Source: Ruminococcus sp. (GTDB lineage: Bacteria > Bacillota > Clostridia > Oscillospirales > Acutalibacteraceae). Taken from it: a stretch of DNA of 64,000 bases. The stretch lies in NCBI GenBank assembly GCA_004555265.1, contig SFIQ01000003.1:148014-212013 (forward strand), written 5' to 3'. Shown in pieces: positions 1-9,115 of the stretch; the first letter of the stretch is position 1, and each line of letters begins with the position of its first letter. The notes beneath the pieces were generated by a model. It did no database searches. It was not told where the DNA came from and saw only the letters and a program-made list of their open reading frames with translations. A program made the translations under genes and the position numbers.

Positions 1-362
1 CCGATCACGGTATCGCCCGAAATCACAATGCCCTGTTCGGGGAGCAGGGCGTGCTCAATGCCCATTTTGCCGACATCGAAAAAGTGTTGAATGCCGTATT
101 CTTTGGCAAAGGTGCGCACCTGTTTGCAGTTTTCGGCGGATTTAATATCTTTGTTGGGGGTGAAATGGTCCATCACCAACGCGATTTTATCTTTGTTAAA
201 TACAGAGGAAAAGCCTTTGCTTTCCATTTCGTGAATGGCAACGGGCGAAGTGACATCGTTGCCCATGACCAAATCCAAATTGACTTCAATCAACTGCCCT
301 GCCGAAACACAGTCTACCCCCGCGTGGGCGGCAAGGATTTTTTGCGTCATTGTCATTCCCAT
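1..362 (-). CDS. leuC: 3-isopropylmalate dehydratase large subunit, N-terminal part (cut by window edge)
   Basis: Reads MGMTMTQKILAAHAG at the N-terminus, the typical opening of the HacA-type bacterial LeuC (aconitase superfamily), which isomerises 2- to 3-isopropylmalate in leucine synthesis with a 4Fe-4S cluster and LeuD as partner. About 120 residues are visible and the gene runs off the left edge; the cluster cysteines and active site lie outside. The start at 362 is preceded by AGGAG eight bases upstream. ilvN lies 14 bp upstream on the same strand, so this is part of a branched-chain amino acid operon. Confidence 0.9.
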   Translation of the reverse strand, partial: MGMTMTQKILAAHAGVDCVSAGQLIEVNLDLVMGNDVTSPVAIHEMESKGFSSVFNKDKIALVMDHFTPNKDIKSAENCKQVRTFAKEYGIQHFFDVGKMGIEHALLPEQGIVISGDTVI

Positions 363-376
363 ATCTATTGCTCCTT

Positions 377-907
377 TTACTCCACGATTCCGTTGATATT
401 GGTGTCGCCCTTTTCGAGCGCCGTAAGACCCGAACGCGACAGTTCAATAATCCCGTGCTTGGTCATTTTTTCAATGAATTTGTCGATAAGCGAAGTCAGC
501 CCCGTCAATTCCGCCGTGATGGTGGTATGGCCGATGTCCTTGACCTTGCCGCCGAAACCGTTGATGGTTTTTAACACGGCGGTACGCTGGCTGTTGGTCG
601 CGTGCACCTTAATCAGCAACAATTCGCTTGAAATAAGTTTACCCTCGTTGAGTTTCACGACTTTAATCACATCTTCGAGTTTCGATAACTGCTGTTCCAC
701 TTGCATAAACTTATGCGGCTCCACATCGGAGACGATGGTGATGCGCGAATACAGCGGATTTTCGGTTTCGGCGACCGTAAGGCTGATCACATTGTAGCCG
801 CGGCGCGCAAAAAGGCTTGCCACGCGCAACAGCACGCCCGTGCGGTTATACACAAGTGCCGAAAGAAAAATGCGTTCCAATTTGTTTTCCTGTTTGATTT
901 CTGCCAT
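377..907 (-). CDS. ilvN: Acetolactate synthase small (regulatory) subunit
   Basis: 176 residues. An N-terminal ACT domain (residues ~10-85, with NRTGVLLRVASLFARRGYN) is followed by the IlvN/IlvH C-terminal domain (~90-165). The protein binds valine and tunes the catalytic subunit IlvB at the first common step of Val/Leu/Ile synthesis. No ilvB is visible; only leuC follows. A GAGGT ribosome binding site precedes the ATG. It begins 12 bp after galM, so galM-ilvN-leuC may be cotranscribed. Confidence 0.95.
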   Translation of the reverse strand: MAEIKQENKLERIFLSALVYNRTGVLLRVASLFARRGYNVISLTVAETENPLYSRITIVSDVEPHKFMQVEQQLSKLEDVIKVVKLNEGKLISSELLLIKVHATNSQRTAVLKTINGFGGKVKDIGHTTITAELTGLTSLIDKFIEKMTKHGIIELSRSGLTALEKGDTNINGIVE

Positions 908-919
908 TTTGGATACCTC

Positions 920-1978
920 TTATTCTGCGGAGAACTTAAAAATTGTTGTAGAAATAAACGGGTGGTCGGGTGTAAACGCGCAGGGAATAAATTCCGCGTG
1001 ATTGAGCGCGTCAGGGAAATACTGCGTTTCCAGACAAAATCCCTGCCGATAGTTTAAAGGCTTACCCGCTTTCCCAATTTGCGTGCCGTCCATATAATTG
1101 CCGATATACAGTTGCACGCCCGGCAAATCGGTGTAGCCGCGCATGACGCGCCCTGTTTTCGGCTCGTACACGCGTGCGAACTGTTTGACGGTCCCGTCAT
1201 AATTCTCGATTTGGAAATTGTGGTCATACCCGATACCGATTTTGAGTTGCGCATCGTCGTGATTGACATCTCTGCCGATTTTTTTCGGCAGTCGGAAATC
1301 GAACGGCGTGCCCGCAACAGGACGGATTTCGCCCGTTGGGATACAGTCGGTATCGGTGGGGGTGTACGCGTCGCAGAACAACTGCAAAACGTGCTCGGTA
1401 ATCTGCCCGCCGTCGAAGCCTTCTAAATTAAAATAAGCGTGGTTTGTAACATTGATTGCCGTTTTGCGGTCGGGCACACATTCATAATGAATGGTGACGG
1501 CGTTTTCCGCATCAAAGGAAAATGTTACCGCATTTTGGACATTGCCGGGGAAGCCCTCGTTGCCGTCCGCGCTGAAATAGGTAAACCGCACGGCATTGTC
1601 GCCGACAATTTCACTTTCCCATACGGCTTTGGCGTATTCGTGGTTGCCGTGCAAAGTAAATTTGCCGTTAACATTTTTGGTAATCGGATACTTTTCGCCG
1701 TCTATGGTAATGCCCTTGCCCGCAATGCGGTTGGCAACTCTGCCGACGGTGCGCCCTTGCGAATCGGTGCAAAGTTCCTGCCCCGCCATGGTGTCAAAGC
1801 CGACCAAAACATCGGTAAGATTGCCGTCGCGGTCGGGCACGACGATTTTGTTTAAGGTTGCGCCGTAAGCGACAAGTTCAATATAGGCGCCGTTTGAATT
1901 GGTTATGGTAAACGACGGGACTTCTATACCGTTTTCGGTTGTACCGTACACGGTCTTTTCGATTTTCACCTGTTCCAC
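920..1978 (-). CDS. galM: Aldose 1-epimerase (galactose mutarotase)
   Basis: 352 residues, normal for GalM, which interconverts alpha and beta anomers of galactose/glucose in the Leloir pathway. Visible family motifs are VANRIAG, LHGN, the catalytic-His segment NVTNHAYFNL, and YDHNF. The start is a GTG at 1978; a second in-frame GTG at 1969 is almost as well placed, so the N-terminus may be three residues shorter. No gal genes are adjacent, and its position at the head of ilvN-leuC is unexpected. A good promoter lies upstream (2002-2030). Confidence 0.93.
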   Translation of the reverse strand: MEQVKIEKTVYGTTENGIEVPSFTITNSNGAYIELVAYGATLNKIVVPDRDGNLTDVLVGFDTMAGQELCTDSQGRTVGRVANRIAGKGITIDGEKYPITKNVNGKFTLHGNHEYAKAVWESEIVGDNAVRFTYFSADGNEGFPGNVQNAVTFSFDAENAVTIHYECVPDRKTAINVTNHAYFNLEGFDGGQITEHVLQLFCDAYTPTDTDCIPTGEIRPVAGTPFDFRLPKKIGRDVNHDDAQLKIGIGYDHNFQIENYDGTVKQFARVYEPKTGRVMRGYTDLPGVQLYIGNYMDGTQIGKAGKPLNYRQGFCLETQYFPDALNHAEFIPCAFTPDHPFISTTIFKFSAE

Positions 1979-2001
1979 CCCATTTTAAAACTGTTTTAAT
2001 A

Positions 2002-2030
2002 AGTATAGTATTCACACGGCGGATTGTCAA
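2002..2030 (-). promoter_or_regulatory. Sigma-A promoter for galM-ilvN-leuC
   Basis: On the minus strand TTGACA and TATACT are separated by 17 bases. It is back-to-back with the plus-strand promoter at 2050-2078. Confidence 0.7.
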
Positions 2031-2049
2031 GAAAATCGATGGGTTTTTA

Positions 2050-2078
2050 TTGACTTTTCGCCTGTTTGAATGTATGCT
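2050..2078 (+). promoter_or_regulatory. Sigma-A promoter for the FHA-ftsW-PBP operon
   Basis: TTGACT, 17-base spacer, TATGCT. An ATG at 2074 lies inside this -10 box, which argues against that codon as the start of the next gene. Confidence 0.6.
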
Positions 2079-2136
2079 TACAATAGGATTTTATCAAAAA
2101 TACCGACCCCATTTCACGCAAAAGGAAGTGAACGCT

Positions 2137-2862
2137 TTGGACGCGTTTTTAACACAGTTTGAATATCTCACCCGCTATCTGCTTGCGGGAATTGCAGTGT
2201 TTATTGTTTTGCGGTGCGTGGTGTCGCTGTTCCGTCTGCGCCCGCGAAGAGAAGTCTTGGCAACGCTTATAAACCTTGCCGACGACAGCGAAATCGAAAT
2301 TGAAAATTGGGAAACCTCTGTCGGGCGCAGTCGCTCGTGTGATATTGCGCTTCGCAAATACGGCACGGTATCGCGCTTTCACGCGGTGTTGGCACTTCGC
2401 AAAGAGGGCTGGTTTGTCTTTGACACCGAATCGAAAACGGGCGTATATGTCAACGGCGAGCAAATCCGCCGTTCTGCCGAAGTGAAAGACGGCGACACCA
2501 TATCTTTCGGCAACGCGGTCATGCGCTTTCAGTCGAACGGCTACGGCGAAGAAAGCGGTGACGGCACGGTTCAGGACTTCACCTCTGCCGCGCGGCTGGT
2601 TAATTTGGCGGACAACAGCGTGTTTTATTTGCACGGCAGTTGCCTGTTCGGGCGTGACCGCCATTGCAACATCTGTTTACCCGTGCGCGACATTTCCCCC
2701 GAACACGCCGAAATCTATTTGGCGCGCGACGGCTGGACGGTTGCCGACTTAAATTCGGAAAGCGGCACATACTTAAACGGCGAACTGGTATTCGGCGCGT
2801 ACCCGTTGTATGACGGCGATATTGTCTCCTTGGGCGAATACAGTTTTATGTTCAGAGAATAA
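2137..2862 (+). CDS. Membrane-anchored protein with two FHA domains
   Basis: 241 residues from a TTG start with AAAGGAAG eight bases upstream; longer in-frame starts overlap the promoter. One N-terminal transmembrane segment (~15-32) is followed by two forkhead-associated domains (~60-125 and ~165-235). Each has the GR-S and NG-x-x phosphothreonine-binding pattern (GRSRSCDIAL/VSRFHA and GRDRHCNICL/SPEHAEI). FHA proteins next to FtsW/RodA and a class B PBP are known from Actinobacteria and Clostridia, where they link Ser/Thr kinase signalling to wall synthesis. No kinase is present here. The gene ends 12 bp before the SEDS gene. Confidence 0.85.
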   Translation: MDAFLTQFEYLTRYLLAGIAVFIVLRCVVSLFRLRPRREVLATLINLADDSEIEIENWETSVGRSRSCDIALRKYGTVSRFHAVLALRKEGWFVFDTESKTGVYVNGEQIRRSAEVKDGDTISFGNAVMRFQSNGYGEESGDGTVQDFTSAARLVNLADNSVFYLHGSCLFGRDRHCNICLPVRDISPEHAEIYLARDGWTVADLNSESGTYLNGELVFGAYPLYDGDIVSLGEYSFMFRE

Positions 2863-2874
2863 GAGGAACAAGAG

Positions 2875-4167
2875 ATGAGCGAGAACAAAAAGAAAAAACG
2901 CAGAAAGGCATACCGCAAACCCGTGAATTGGCTGTTTTTACTGCTCTTGATGACGGTTTTTCAGGTTGTCTGTATGTTGCAAATCTATATTAACGGCACG
3001 CAGGAAAGCGATGTCACGCTGTTTACGGTGTTCGGCGTGTATATTGCCGCGGAATGGATGTACTTCTTCATTTGCGGCATTCTGTTGCGGCGAAAAAGTT
3101 TTGAAATCGAGTTGATAGCCTTTTTCTTAACCGGTATCGGGCTGTCGCTTACCACCAGCGTCTACCCCGACAAGGCGTACACGCAGTTGGCGGCGGTGCT
3201 GATGGGTATCGGCGTGTTTGCGGTGATGCTGTGGGTGTTAAGCGACACCAAGCGCGTCATTCGACTGCGTATGCCTGTTGCCGTGCTTGCGATTTTGGCG
3301 CTGGTCGGTACACTCGTTATCGGCACGGAAATCAACGGTGCGAAAAACTGGATTGTATTGGGCGGCGGCGCGCTGTCTGTGCAGCCGTCGGAACTTGTCA
3401 AAATTGCATTTGTGTTTGTCGGTGCGGCAACCTTGGAGCATTTACAGTCCACGCGGAGTTTAACCAAATACCTCGCCTTTGCGCTTGGGTGCATCGGGTG
3501 CCTGTTTTTGATGAAAGATTTCGGCACGGCGTTGATTTTCTTCTTTACCTTTATTGTCATTGCGTTTTTGCGCTCGGGCGACATCAAAACCATCTTTTTG
3601 GTATGCGCGGCGGCAGTTTTGGGTGCGTTTGGCATCATCACCTTTAAGCCGTATGTGGCAAAACGGTTTGAATCGTACCGTCATATTTGGGAATATGCCA
3701 CCACCAGCGGCTACCAGCAGGTGCGTTTGCTGATTTATTCCGTCAGCGGCGGGCTGTTCGGGCTGGGGCTCGGCAACGGCAAACTGCGGAATGTCTACGC
3801 CGCGACCGAGGATTTGGCATTCGGTATGGTCTGCGAGGAATTCGGTATCATCATTGCCTTTGCGGTGCTGTTATCTTTCGTCGCATTGGTGGTATACAGC
3901 ATTCGCTACGCGCAGGCGGCGCGTTCCTCGTTTTATTCGATTGCGGCGCTGGCGGCTTCGTCGCTGTTGCTGTTCCAAGCGGCACTGCATGTGTTCGGCG
4001 TGACCGATTTACTGCCGTGGACGGGCGTTACCCTCCCCTTTATTTCGCGCGGCGGTTCGAGTATGATGTGCTGTTGGGGCTTAGCGGCATTTATCAAGGC
4101 GATTGATGTGCGCACCTACAAACGGTATGACAAGGTCTTGAAAGACGGTAAGGAGGCGGCGAGATGA
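2875..4167 (+). CDS. SEDS-family peptidoglycan glycosyltransferase (FtsW/RodA/SpoVE type)
   Basis: 430 residues, polytopic. Family signatures are GAKNWI, QPSELVKIA, the catalytic-Asp region LMKDFGTALI, and the C-terminal TGVTLPFISRGGSS. SEDS proteins polymerise lipid II with a partner class B PBP, here the overlapping downstream gene (4-bp ATGA overlap). It sits in an FHA-SEDS-PBP operon. FtsW versus RodA cannot be settled from one sequence; the pairing with a PbpA-like protein resembles the actinobacterial rodA-pbpA unit. The N-terminus is lysine-rich and cytoplasmic. Confidence 0.92.
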   Translation: MSENKKKKRRKAYRKPVNWLFLLLLMTVFQVVCMLQIYINGTQESDVTLFTVFGVYIAAEWMYFFICGILLRRKSFEIELIAFFLTGIGLSLTTSVYPDKAYTQLAAVLMGIGVFAVMLWVLSDTKRVIRLRMPVAVLAILALVGTLVIGTEINGAKNWIVLGGGALSVQPSELVKIAFVFVGAATLEHLQSTRSLTKYLAFALGCIGCLFLMKDFGTALIFFFTFIVIAFLRSGDIKTIFLVCAAAVLGAFGIITFKPYVAKRFESYRHIWEYATTSGYQQVRLLIYSVSGGLFGLGLGNGKLRNVYAATEDLAFGMVCEEFGIIIAFAVLLSFVALVVYSIRYAQAARSSFYSIAALAASSLLLFQAALHVFGVTDLLPWTGVTLPFISRGGSSMMCCWGLAAFIKAIDVRTYKRYDKVLKDGKEAAR

Positions 4168-5567
4168 AAACCATTTCCAGACGCGCGTGGATTTTATACG
4201 CGTTGGTGCTCGCGTTCCTTGCGGGGCTTTGTATCTTATTTTATACCTTTTTTACGAACGCCGACAGTTGGGCAATGAAAAAGGCAAACCGCCATTTGTA
4301 TAGCGGCAGCACCTTAACGGCGGCGGGCGCGATTACCGACGAGACCGGCGCGATTTTGGCGGATACGGCAGACGGTCAGCGCGTATACAACGAGGACAAG
4401 ACCGTCCGCACCGCCACCTTGCATGTGGTCGGCGACGCCGAGGGGTACATTGCCACGGGCGTACAGACATCTTATAAAGATACGCTGACCGGTTATAATT
4501 TTGCCGACGGCATTTATGACATTAAAAAATACGGCAAGGGCAATGATATTCAACTTTCCGTAAACGCAGAACTGTGCGCCGAGGCTTATGAAGCGCTCGG
4601 CAAAAACAAGGGCACGGTGGGCGTAATCAACTACAAAACCGGCAAACTCGTTTGCGTGGTGTCAAAGCCGTCGTTCGATATTCAAAACAAACCGACCGAA
4701 AATATCAACAACGACAAAACCGGCGCGTATGACGGCGTGTATTTAAACCGCTTTTTCTCCGGCGTTTACACGCCCGGCTCGACCTTTAAGGTGATTACCG
4801 CCGCGTCGGCGATTGACAACATTGCGGATATTGACAGCCAAACCTTTAAATGCAAAGGCAGTTACCCGATTGACGGCGGTTCGGTGAAGTGCCTCGACAC
4901 GCACGGCACGGTAAGTTTTGAACGCGCCTTGAATGTTTCGTGCAACAGCGCATTTGCGCAGATTGCCTTACAACTCGGCAAAGAGAATTTGCAGGCGACT
5001 GCCGACAGTCTCGGGTTTAACCAAAGTTACTCGGTCGGCAACATTCGCCTTGCCAAAAGCAGTTTTGATGTCACCGCCGCTTCGCAGTTAGACCTCGGTT
5101 GGGCGGGCGTCGGGCAATACACCACGCTTGTAAACCCCTGCCATATGCTGATGATTACAGGCGCGATTGCGAACGGCGGTCAAGCGGTTAACCCCTATTT
5201 GGTCGAGAAAATCACCACCCAAACGGGCAAAACCGCTTTCGAGGCAGAAGTCACGGCGGGGCAACAGATGTTCTCTGCCAACACGGCGCAAAAATTACAG
5301 GAAATGCTGCGTTCCAATGTGAAAAACTACTACGGCGACGGCAAATTTAAAAATTTGGAAATGTGCGGCAAAACGGGTACAGCCGAAGTCAGTTCCGAAG
5401 ATGGCGGTGCAAAACCGCACGCGTGGTTTATCGGCTATTCCGCCCGCGAGGATTTACCCTTTGCGATTGTGGTCGTGGTTGAAAACGGCGGTGGCGGCAG
5501 TTCGGTCGCCATCCCCGTGGCAAATAAAACCATGCAAAAGGTTGCGGATTTGTACGGAACGAAATAA
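4164..5567 (+). CDS. Class B penicillin-binding protein (PbpA-like transpeptidase)
   Basis: 467 residues with an N-terminal membrane anchor (~9-31) and a transpeptidase domain. The three catalytic motifs are present: STFK (nucleophile Ser ~206), SCN (~259) and KTGT (~403). The protein is shorter than canonical PBP2/PBP3, as in the PbpA/SpoVD-like group, and has no evident PASTA domain. It cross-links glycan made by the SEDS partner encoded by the overlapping upstream gene. Confidence 0.92.
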   Translation: MKTISRRAWILYALVLAFLAGLCILFYTFFTNADSWAMKKANRHLYSGSTLTAAGAITDETGAILADTADGQRVYNEDKTVRTATLHVVGDAEGYIATGVQTSYKDTLTGYNFADGIYDIKKYGKGNDIQLSVNAELCAEAYEALGKNKGTVGVINYKTGKLVCVVSKPSFDIQNKPTENINNDKTGAYDGVYLNRFFSGVYTPGSTFKVITAASAIDNIADIDSQTFKCKGSYPIDGGSVKCLDTHGTVSFERALNVSCNSAFAQIALQLGKENLQATADSLGFNQSYSVGNIRLAKSSFDVTAASQLDLGWAGVGQYTTLVNPCHMLMITGAIANGGQAVNPYLVEKITTQTGKTAFEAEVTAGQQMFSANTAQKLQEMLRSNVKNYYGDGKFKNLEMCGKTGTAEVSSEDGGAKPHAWFIGYSAREDLPFAIVVVVENGGGGSSVAIPVANKTMQKVADLYGTK

Positions 5568-5667
5568 GCAGTCGGGCGGCATGGTTTTGCCTTTGCCCAA
5601 CCATGCGAATATAAATATAGAGCAAAATTGGGGGTTGTATTTGTCCTCCTGATCGAAGCGAAGAATG

Positions 5668-5717
5668 GCAAAGCCCCGTAGGAAACAGCAGAATTACTGT
5701 CACCTACGGGGCTTTGC
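5668..5717. terminator. Long stem-loop between convergent genes
   Basis: A 15-bp perfect stem (5668-5682 with 5703-5717), with a further ACAG/CTGT pairing inside the loop. It lies between the PBP gene and the converging GH28 gene. The T-run is weak (ATTTT), so bidirectional termination is plausible but unproven. Nothing else is seen in 5568-5742. Confidence 0.55.
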
Positions 5718-5742
5718 ATTTTCAAAAGCGCTAAAAAGCGCA

Positions 5743-7101
5743 TTATTGTATGTGTACCGCGTCGAGCGTGTCGTTTGCCGCCGCGCCGTCAAACCGCACA
5801 AGCGAAAGATTTTCGCAGTGTTCGGCGTCGAGCGCATAGGCGTATTCGTCGCAAACTTTGCCAAAGCGTACCTTTGTCTTTTCAATGGTCACATGGTCGG
5901 CATACCGCAAAAAGAAGCCTGCGTTTTTGTGGCTTTCCACGCCGTAATCTATGCACGGGCGCAAATCGTACAGCCCGCACGCCCATTTGGAAGTCTTTGT
6001 CACTTCCACCTGCACATTTTCAAAGGAAATATCCTCTAAATGATTGTCCGCGTTGCCGTGCAAAAGCACGCCGTTTTCGCCTTTGCAGGTGATGTTTTTA
6101 AAACGGATATTTTTAATTTTTCCCGATTTCGTGTTGCTATCACGGTTAAATGTGGTCAACACAATCGGCTCTGCCGTGCCCCACCAATCGGGGCAAAAAC
6201 GGCGCGTTTCAATGATAATGTCGGAATACGAAACATTTTCCACATTGCCGCCGTCGCGGATTTGAATGGACAGCCCGCGGTTACTTCTCGAAATGATGCA
6301 GTTGGAAACGAGCACATTGCGAAAATCGCCCACGCCCTCTGTGCCGATTTTGATTGCCGCGGAAGTAGAAATGAGCGTACAGCCCGAAATTACAATGTTC
6401 TCACACGGGCCGTATTCCGCGTTGCCTTTTGAGGTCTTTAAGCAAATACAATCGTCCGCGCATTCCACATGGCAGTTTGTAATCCGCACATTCGAGCAAT
6501 GGTCGGGGTCAATGCCGTCGGAGTTGGCAACATCCAAATCGTTCAAAATGCGGATAGAGTCAATGCGCACATCGTCACAGCCCGCGGGGTGAAGTGTCCA
6601 AAACGGCGCGTCCGTAATGGTGACATCGCGCACGGTGATGTGGTTGCTTTTCTCAATATAAATCACCGTCGGACGCGGATAAAAATCGCCCGTAACATAG
6701 TATTGATCTTTTCGTTTCACGAAACTGTGCCCGTTTGCGTCAATTACGCCCTCACCCGAAATCGTGCAACCGTCCGCCTCAAAGCCATATAAAAATACAA
6801 AAGACGGCTTGCCCGTTACGGGGTTGCCGACAAGCGCGGTTTTCGGGTCATTGATGTGCGCGCACGGGCGAATATAGCCGTTTATATCGGCGGTGGCTTT
6901 TAAGCACGCGCCTTTTTGCAGATGCAATTCGACATTATTTCGCAATTGCAACGCGTCGCTGTAATAGGTTTTGCCGCTTGTGAGCACCACCGTACCGCCG
7001 CCGTTTTGCGCCGCCGCGTCGAGCGCAGACTGTATGGCCTGAACATCATTTTGCACGCCGTCGCCGTGCGCGCCGTAGTCCTCGGGATAAAAATAAAGCA
7101 T
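5743..7101 (-). CDS. Glycoside hydrolase family 28 (polygalacturonase-like)
   Basis: 452 residues, a right-handed beta-helix starting with the pectate-lyase-3 type opening YGAHGDGVQNDVQAIQSAL. GH28 catalytic elements are NSDGIDPDHC (~195) and ADDCICLK (~215), both carrying the catalytic Asp residues. There is no clear signal peptide, so it may act on imported pectic oligomers in the cytoplasm. Promoter: TTGCCT-17-TATAGT at 7134-7162; ribosome binding site AAGGTG. A truncated GH28 relative lies at 53673-54359. Confidence 0.9.
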   Translation of the reverse strand: MLYFYPEDYGAHGDGVQNDVQAIQSALDAAAQNGGGTVVLTSGKTYYSDALQLRNNVELHLQKGACLKATADINGYIRPCAHINDPKTALVGNPVTGKPSFVFLYGFEADGCTISGEGVIDANGHSFVKRKDQYYVTGDFYPRPTVIYIEKSNHITVRDVTITDAPFWTLHPAGCDDVRIDSIRILNDLDVANSDGIDPDHCSNVRITNCHVECADDCICLKTSKGNAEYGPCENIVISGCTLISTSAAIKIGTEGVGDFRNVLVSNCIISRSNRGLSIQIRDGGNVENVSYSDIIIETRRFCPDWWGTAEPIVLTTFNRDSNTKSGKIKNIRFKNITCKGENGVLLHGNADNHLEDISFENVQVEVTKTSKWACGLYDLRPCIDYGVESHKNAGFFLRYADHVTIEKTKVRFGKVCDEYAYALDAEHCENLSLVRFDGAAANDTLDAVHIQ

Positions 7102-7133
7102 AACAACACCTTCGGAAATTCAAAATTCAATCT

Positions 7134-7162
7134 ACTATACCACAAACCCCGCCGCAAGGCAA
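7134..7162 (-). promoter_or_regulatory. Sigma-A promoter of the GH28 gene
   Basis: Minus strand TTGCCT, 17-base spacer, TATAGT, about 32 bases upstream of the start codon. Confidence 0.55.
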
Positions 7163-7216
7163 TAACTTTTGCGTTGTGGCGGGGACTTTTTCTCGTTTCG
7201 GCGGGGTGTGCATGAT

Positions 7217-7247
7217 TGTCATTCCGAGATGTTCGCCGAAGTATCTC
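7217..7247. repeat. Half copy of the TGTCATTC...GAATCTC palindromic repeat
   Basis: A TGTCATTCCGAG start and a GAAGTATCTC segment match the left arm of the fuller elements at 9153-9236 and 28679-28760; the right arm is absent. Confidence 0.55.
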
Positions 7248-7309
7248 ATTTCGACATTTTTCTTTTTCAATCGAAACGGTACGGTCGTTCCTTGCGCACG
7301 AAATACGCT

Positions 7310-7708
7310 TTACAGGTCAAATGCCAACGGCAGTAACTCTTGCAGGGTATGTGCTTCGCAGTCCAACGTATCATCACCGAAAATCACCTGAAAATCGGGC
7401 GCGCAAAACTCCGACAATACCTGACGGCACACGCCGCACGGCGTACAAAAATGCTGATATACGCCGTCTTTGTCGCAACCGACCACCGCCAACGCCGCAA
7501 AATCCGTTTCGCCCGCGCTGATTGCCGAAAACAGCGCCACACGCTCGGCGCAGACCGTCGGCGAAAAACTTTTGTTTTCAATATTGCAACCCAAATAGAC
7601 CTTGCCTTGCTTTGTCAAAAGTGCCGCACCCACGCGAAACCCCGAATACGGCGCATAGGCGTTTTTTTGCGCGTCCAGCGCACAAGTGACCAATTCTTGC
7701 GGTGTCAC
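7310..7708 (-). CDS. cdd: Cytidine deaminase
   Basis: 132 residues from a GTG start preceded by GGGGAG eight bases upstream; a longer in-frame N-terminus would begin inside the divergent intergenic region. The zinc and catalytic motifs are present: CAE in PTVCAERVA (~54) and PCGVC (~89-93). It deaminates cytidine/deoxycytidine in pyrimidine salvage. It diverges from the M14 peptidase gene. Confidence 0.93.
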   Translation of the reverse strand: MTPQELVTCALDAQKNAYAPYSGFRVGAALLTKQGKVYLGCNIENKSFSPTVCAERVALFSAISAGETDFAALAVVGCDKDGVYQHFCTPCGVCRQVLSEFCAPDFQVIFGDDTLDCEAHTLQELLPLAFDL

Positions 7709-7837
7709 AAAAACCACTCCCCTTTTTGTGTTCTCTTTTATCATACCGAAAATTGCACAAAAATTCAACCCGTCCCACGGTCTTTTTGCGTGTCCCGCAC
7801 CATATCCATAAAGCAGAACGATGTGGGAGGGATTTTG

Positions 7838-9115
7838 ATGGAAGTATTACGGTACGGTGCACGCGGCACGGCGGTTTACTACTTGCAGTTGGCGCTCATA
7901 CGCGCGGGCTATACAGACCTCGCTTTGGACGGCGTATTCGGCGGTGCTACGGCGGAGGCAGTGCGCGATTTTCAGCGCAAAAACGGACTTTCACCCGACG
8001 GCGCAGTCGGCAAACGCACTTGGGCGAAACTGTATCCGTATTTAAAGGGTTACACCACACATATTGTGAAAAGCGGCGACACGCTGTTCGCGCTTTCCCA
8101 ACGCTACAATACGCCGCTCTACCGTATTTTGCTTGCCAATCCGACGGTCAACCCGCAAAATATGCAAGTGGGTACGCGGGTACAAATCCCGTTTGATTTT
8201 CCGCTGGTGCCGACGAATGTCCCCTATTCCTCTATCCTCACCGCGTGGATTGTGGAGGGGCTTTCGGTGCGGTATCCGTTTTTGGAAAGCGGCAGTACCG
8301 GCAACAGCGTAATGGGAAAATCCATTTCCTTTTTGCGCATCGGCACAGGCGAAAAGCAGGTGTTTTACAACGCATCGCATCACGCCAATGAATGGCTGAC
8401 TACGCCCGTATTGCTCAAATTTGCCGAAGAATATGCCGACAGTTACGCCTTGGGAGAAAAACTCGGTGATGTACTCGCCGCGCGGCTGTTTCGGGAGTAC
8501 AGCCTGTATTTGGTGCCGATGGTCAATCCCGACGGCGTGGATTTGGTGACGGGTATGCGCACAAGCGGCGGGTATTACAACCGCGCGCGGCAGATTGCCG
8601 ACGCCTACCCCGAAATACCGTTCCCGAACGGCTGGAAAGCCAATATTGAGGGTGTGGATTTGAATTTGCAGTATCCCGCGAGTTGGGAAGAAGCGAAACG
8701 CATTAAATATGCGCAAGGCTTCCGCACGCCTGCCCCGCGGGATTTCGTCGGCACGGCGCCGTTGGTCGCACCCGAAAGTTTTTCGATGTTCACCTTTACG
8801 CGCACGCACAATTTCCTGCTGACGCTCTCGTACCACAGCCAAGGGGAAATTATTTATTGGAAATATCTCGATTACGAGCCGGCGCGCTCTCGCGAAATTG
8901 CCGAATATTTCGGCGAGGTCAGCGGCTACGCAGTGGAGGAAACGCCTTATGCTTCGGGGTTTGCGGGGTATAAGGATTGGTTTATTGAAACCTATGACCG
9001 CCCCGGGTATACCATTGAAATCGGGCGCGGGCAAAGCCCCCTGCCGCTGTCGCAGTTTGCCGAGATTTATAAAGACAATTTCGGCATTCTGCTCGGCGGT
9101 ATGACGCAGATTTAG
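7838..9115 (+). CDS. M14 zinc carboxypeptidase-type peptidoglycan peptidase with PG-binding and LysM domains
   Basis: 425 residues from the ATG at 7838 (GGGAGG upstream). Domains in order: a peptidoglycan-binding_1 repeat (~5-62, DGVFGGATAEAVRDFQ), a LysM (~68-113, HIVKSGDTLFALSQRY), and an M14 carboxypeptidase domain (~125-425). Zinc ligands HxxE (HHANE, ~175) and the later His in SYHSQGE are present, as is the catalytic Glu in YTIEIG. The architecture matches Bacillus gamma-D-glutamyl-L-diamino acid endopeptidase I, which cuts stem peptides. No signal peptide is seen, as in the sporulation-linked ENP1. Confidence 0.9.
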   Translation: MEVLRYGARGTAVYYLQLALIRAGYTDLALDGVFGGATAEAVRDFQRKNGLSPDGAVGKRTWAKLYPYLKGYTTHIVKSGDTLFALSQRYNTPLYRILLANPTVNPQNMQVGTRVQIPFDFPLVPTNVPYSSILTAWIVEGLSVRYPFLESGSTGNSVMGKSISFLRIGTGEKQVFYNASHHANEWLTTPVLLKFAEEYADSYALGEKLGDVLAARLFREYSLYLVPMVNPDGVDLVTGMRTSGGYYNRARQIADAYPEIPFPNGWKANIEGVDLNLQYPASWEEAKRIKYAQGFRTPAPRDFVGTAPLVAPESFSMFTFTRTHNFLLTLSYHSQGEIIYWKYLDYEPARSREIAEYFGEVSGYAVEETPYASGFAGYKDWFIETYDRPGYTIEIGRGQSPLPLSQFAEIYKDNFGILLGGMTQI

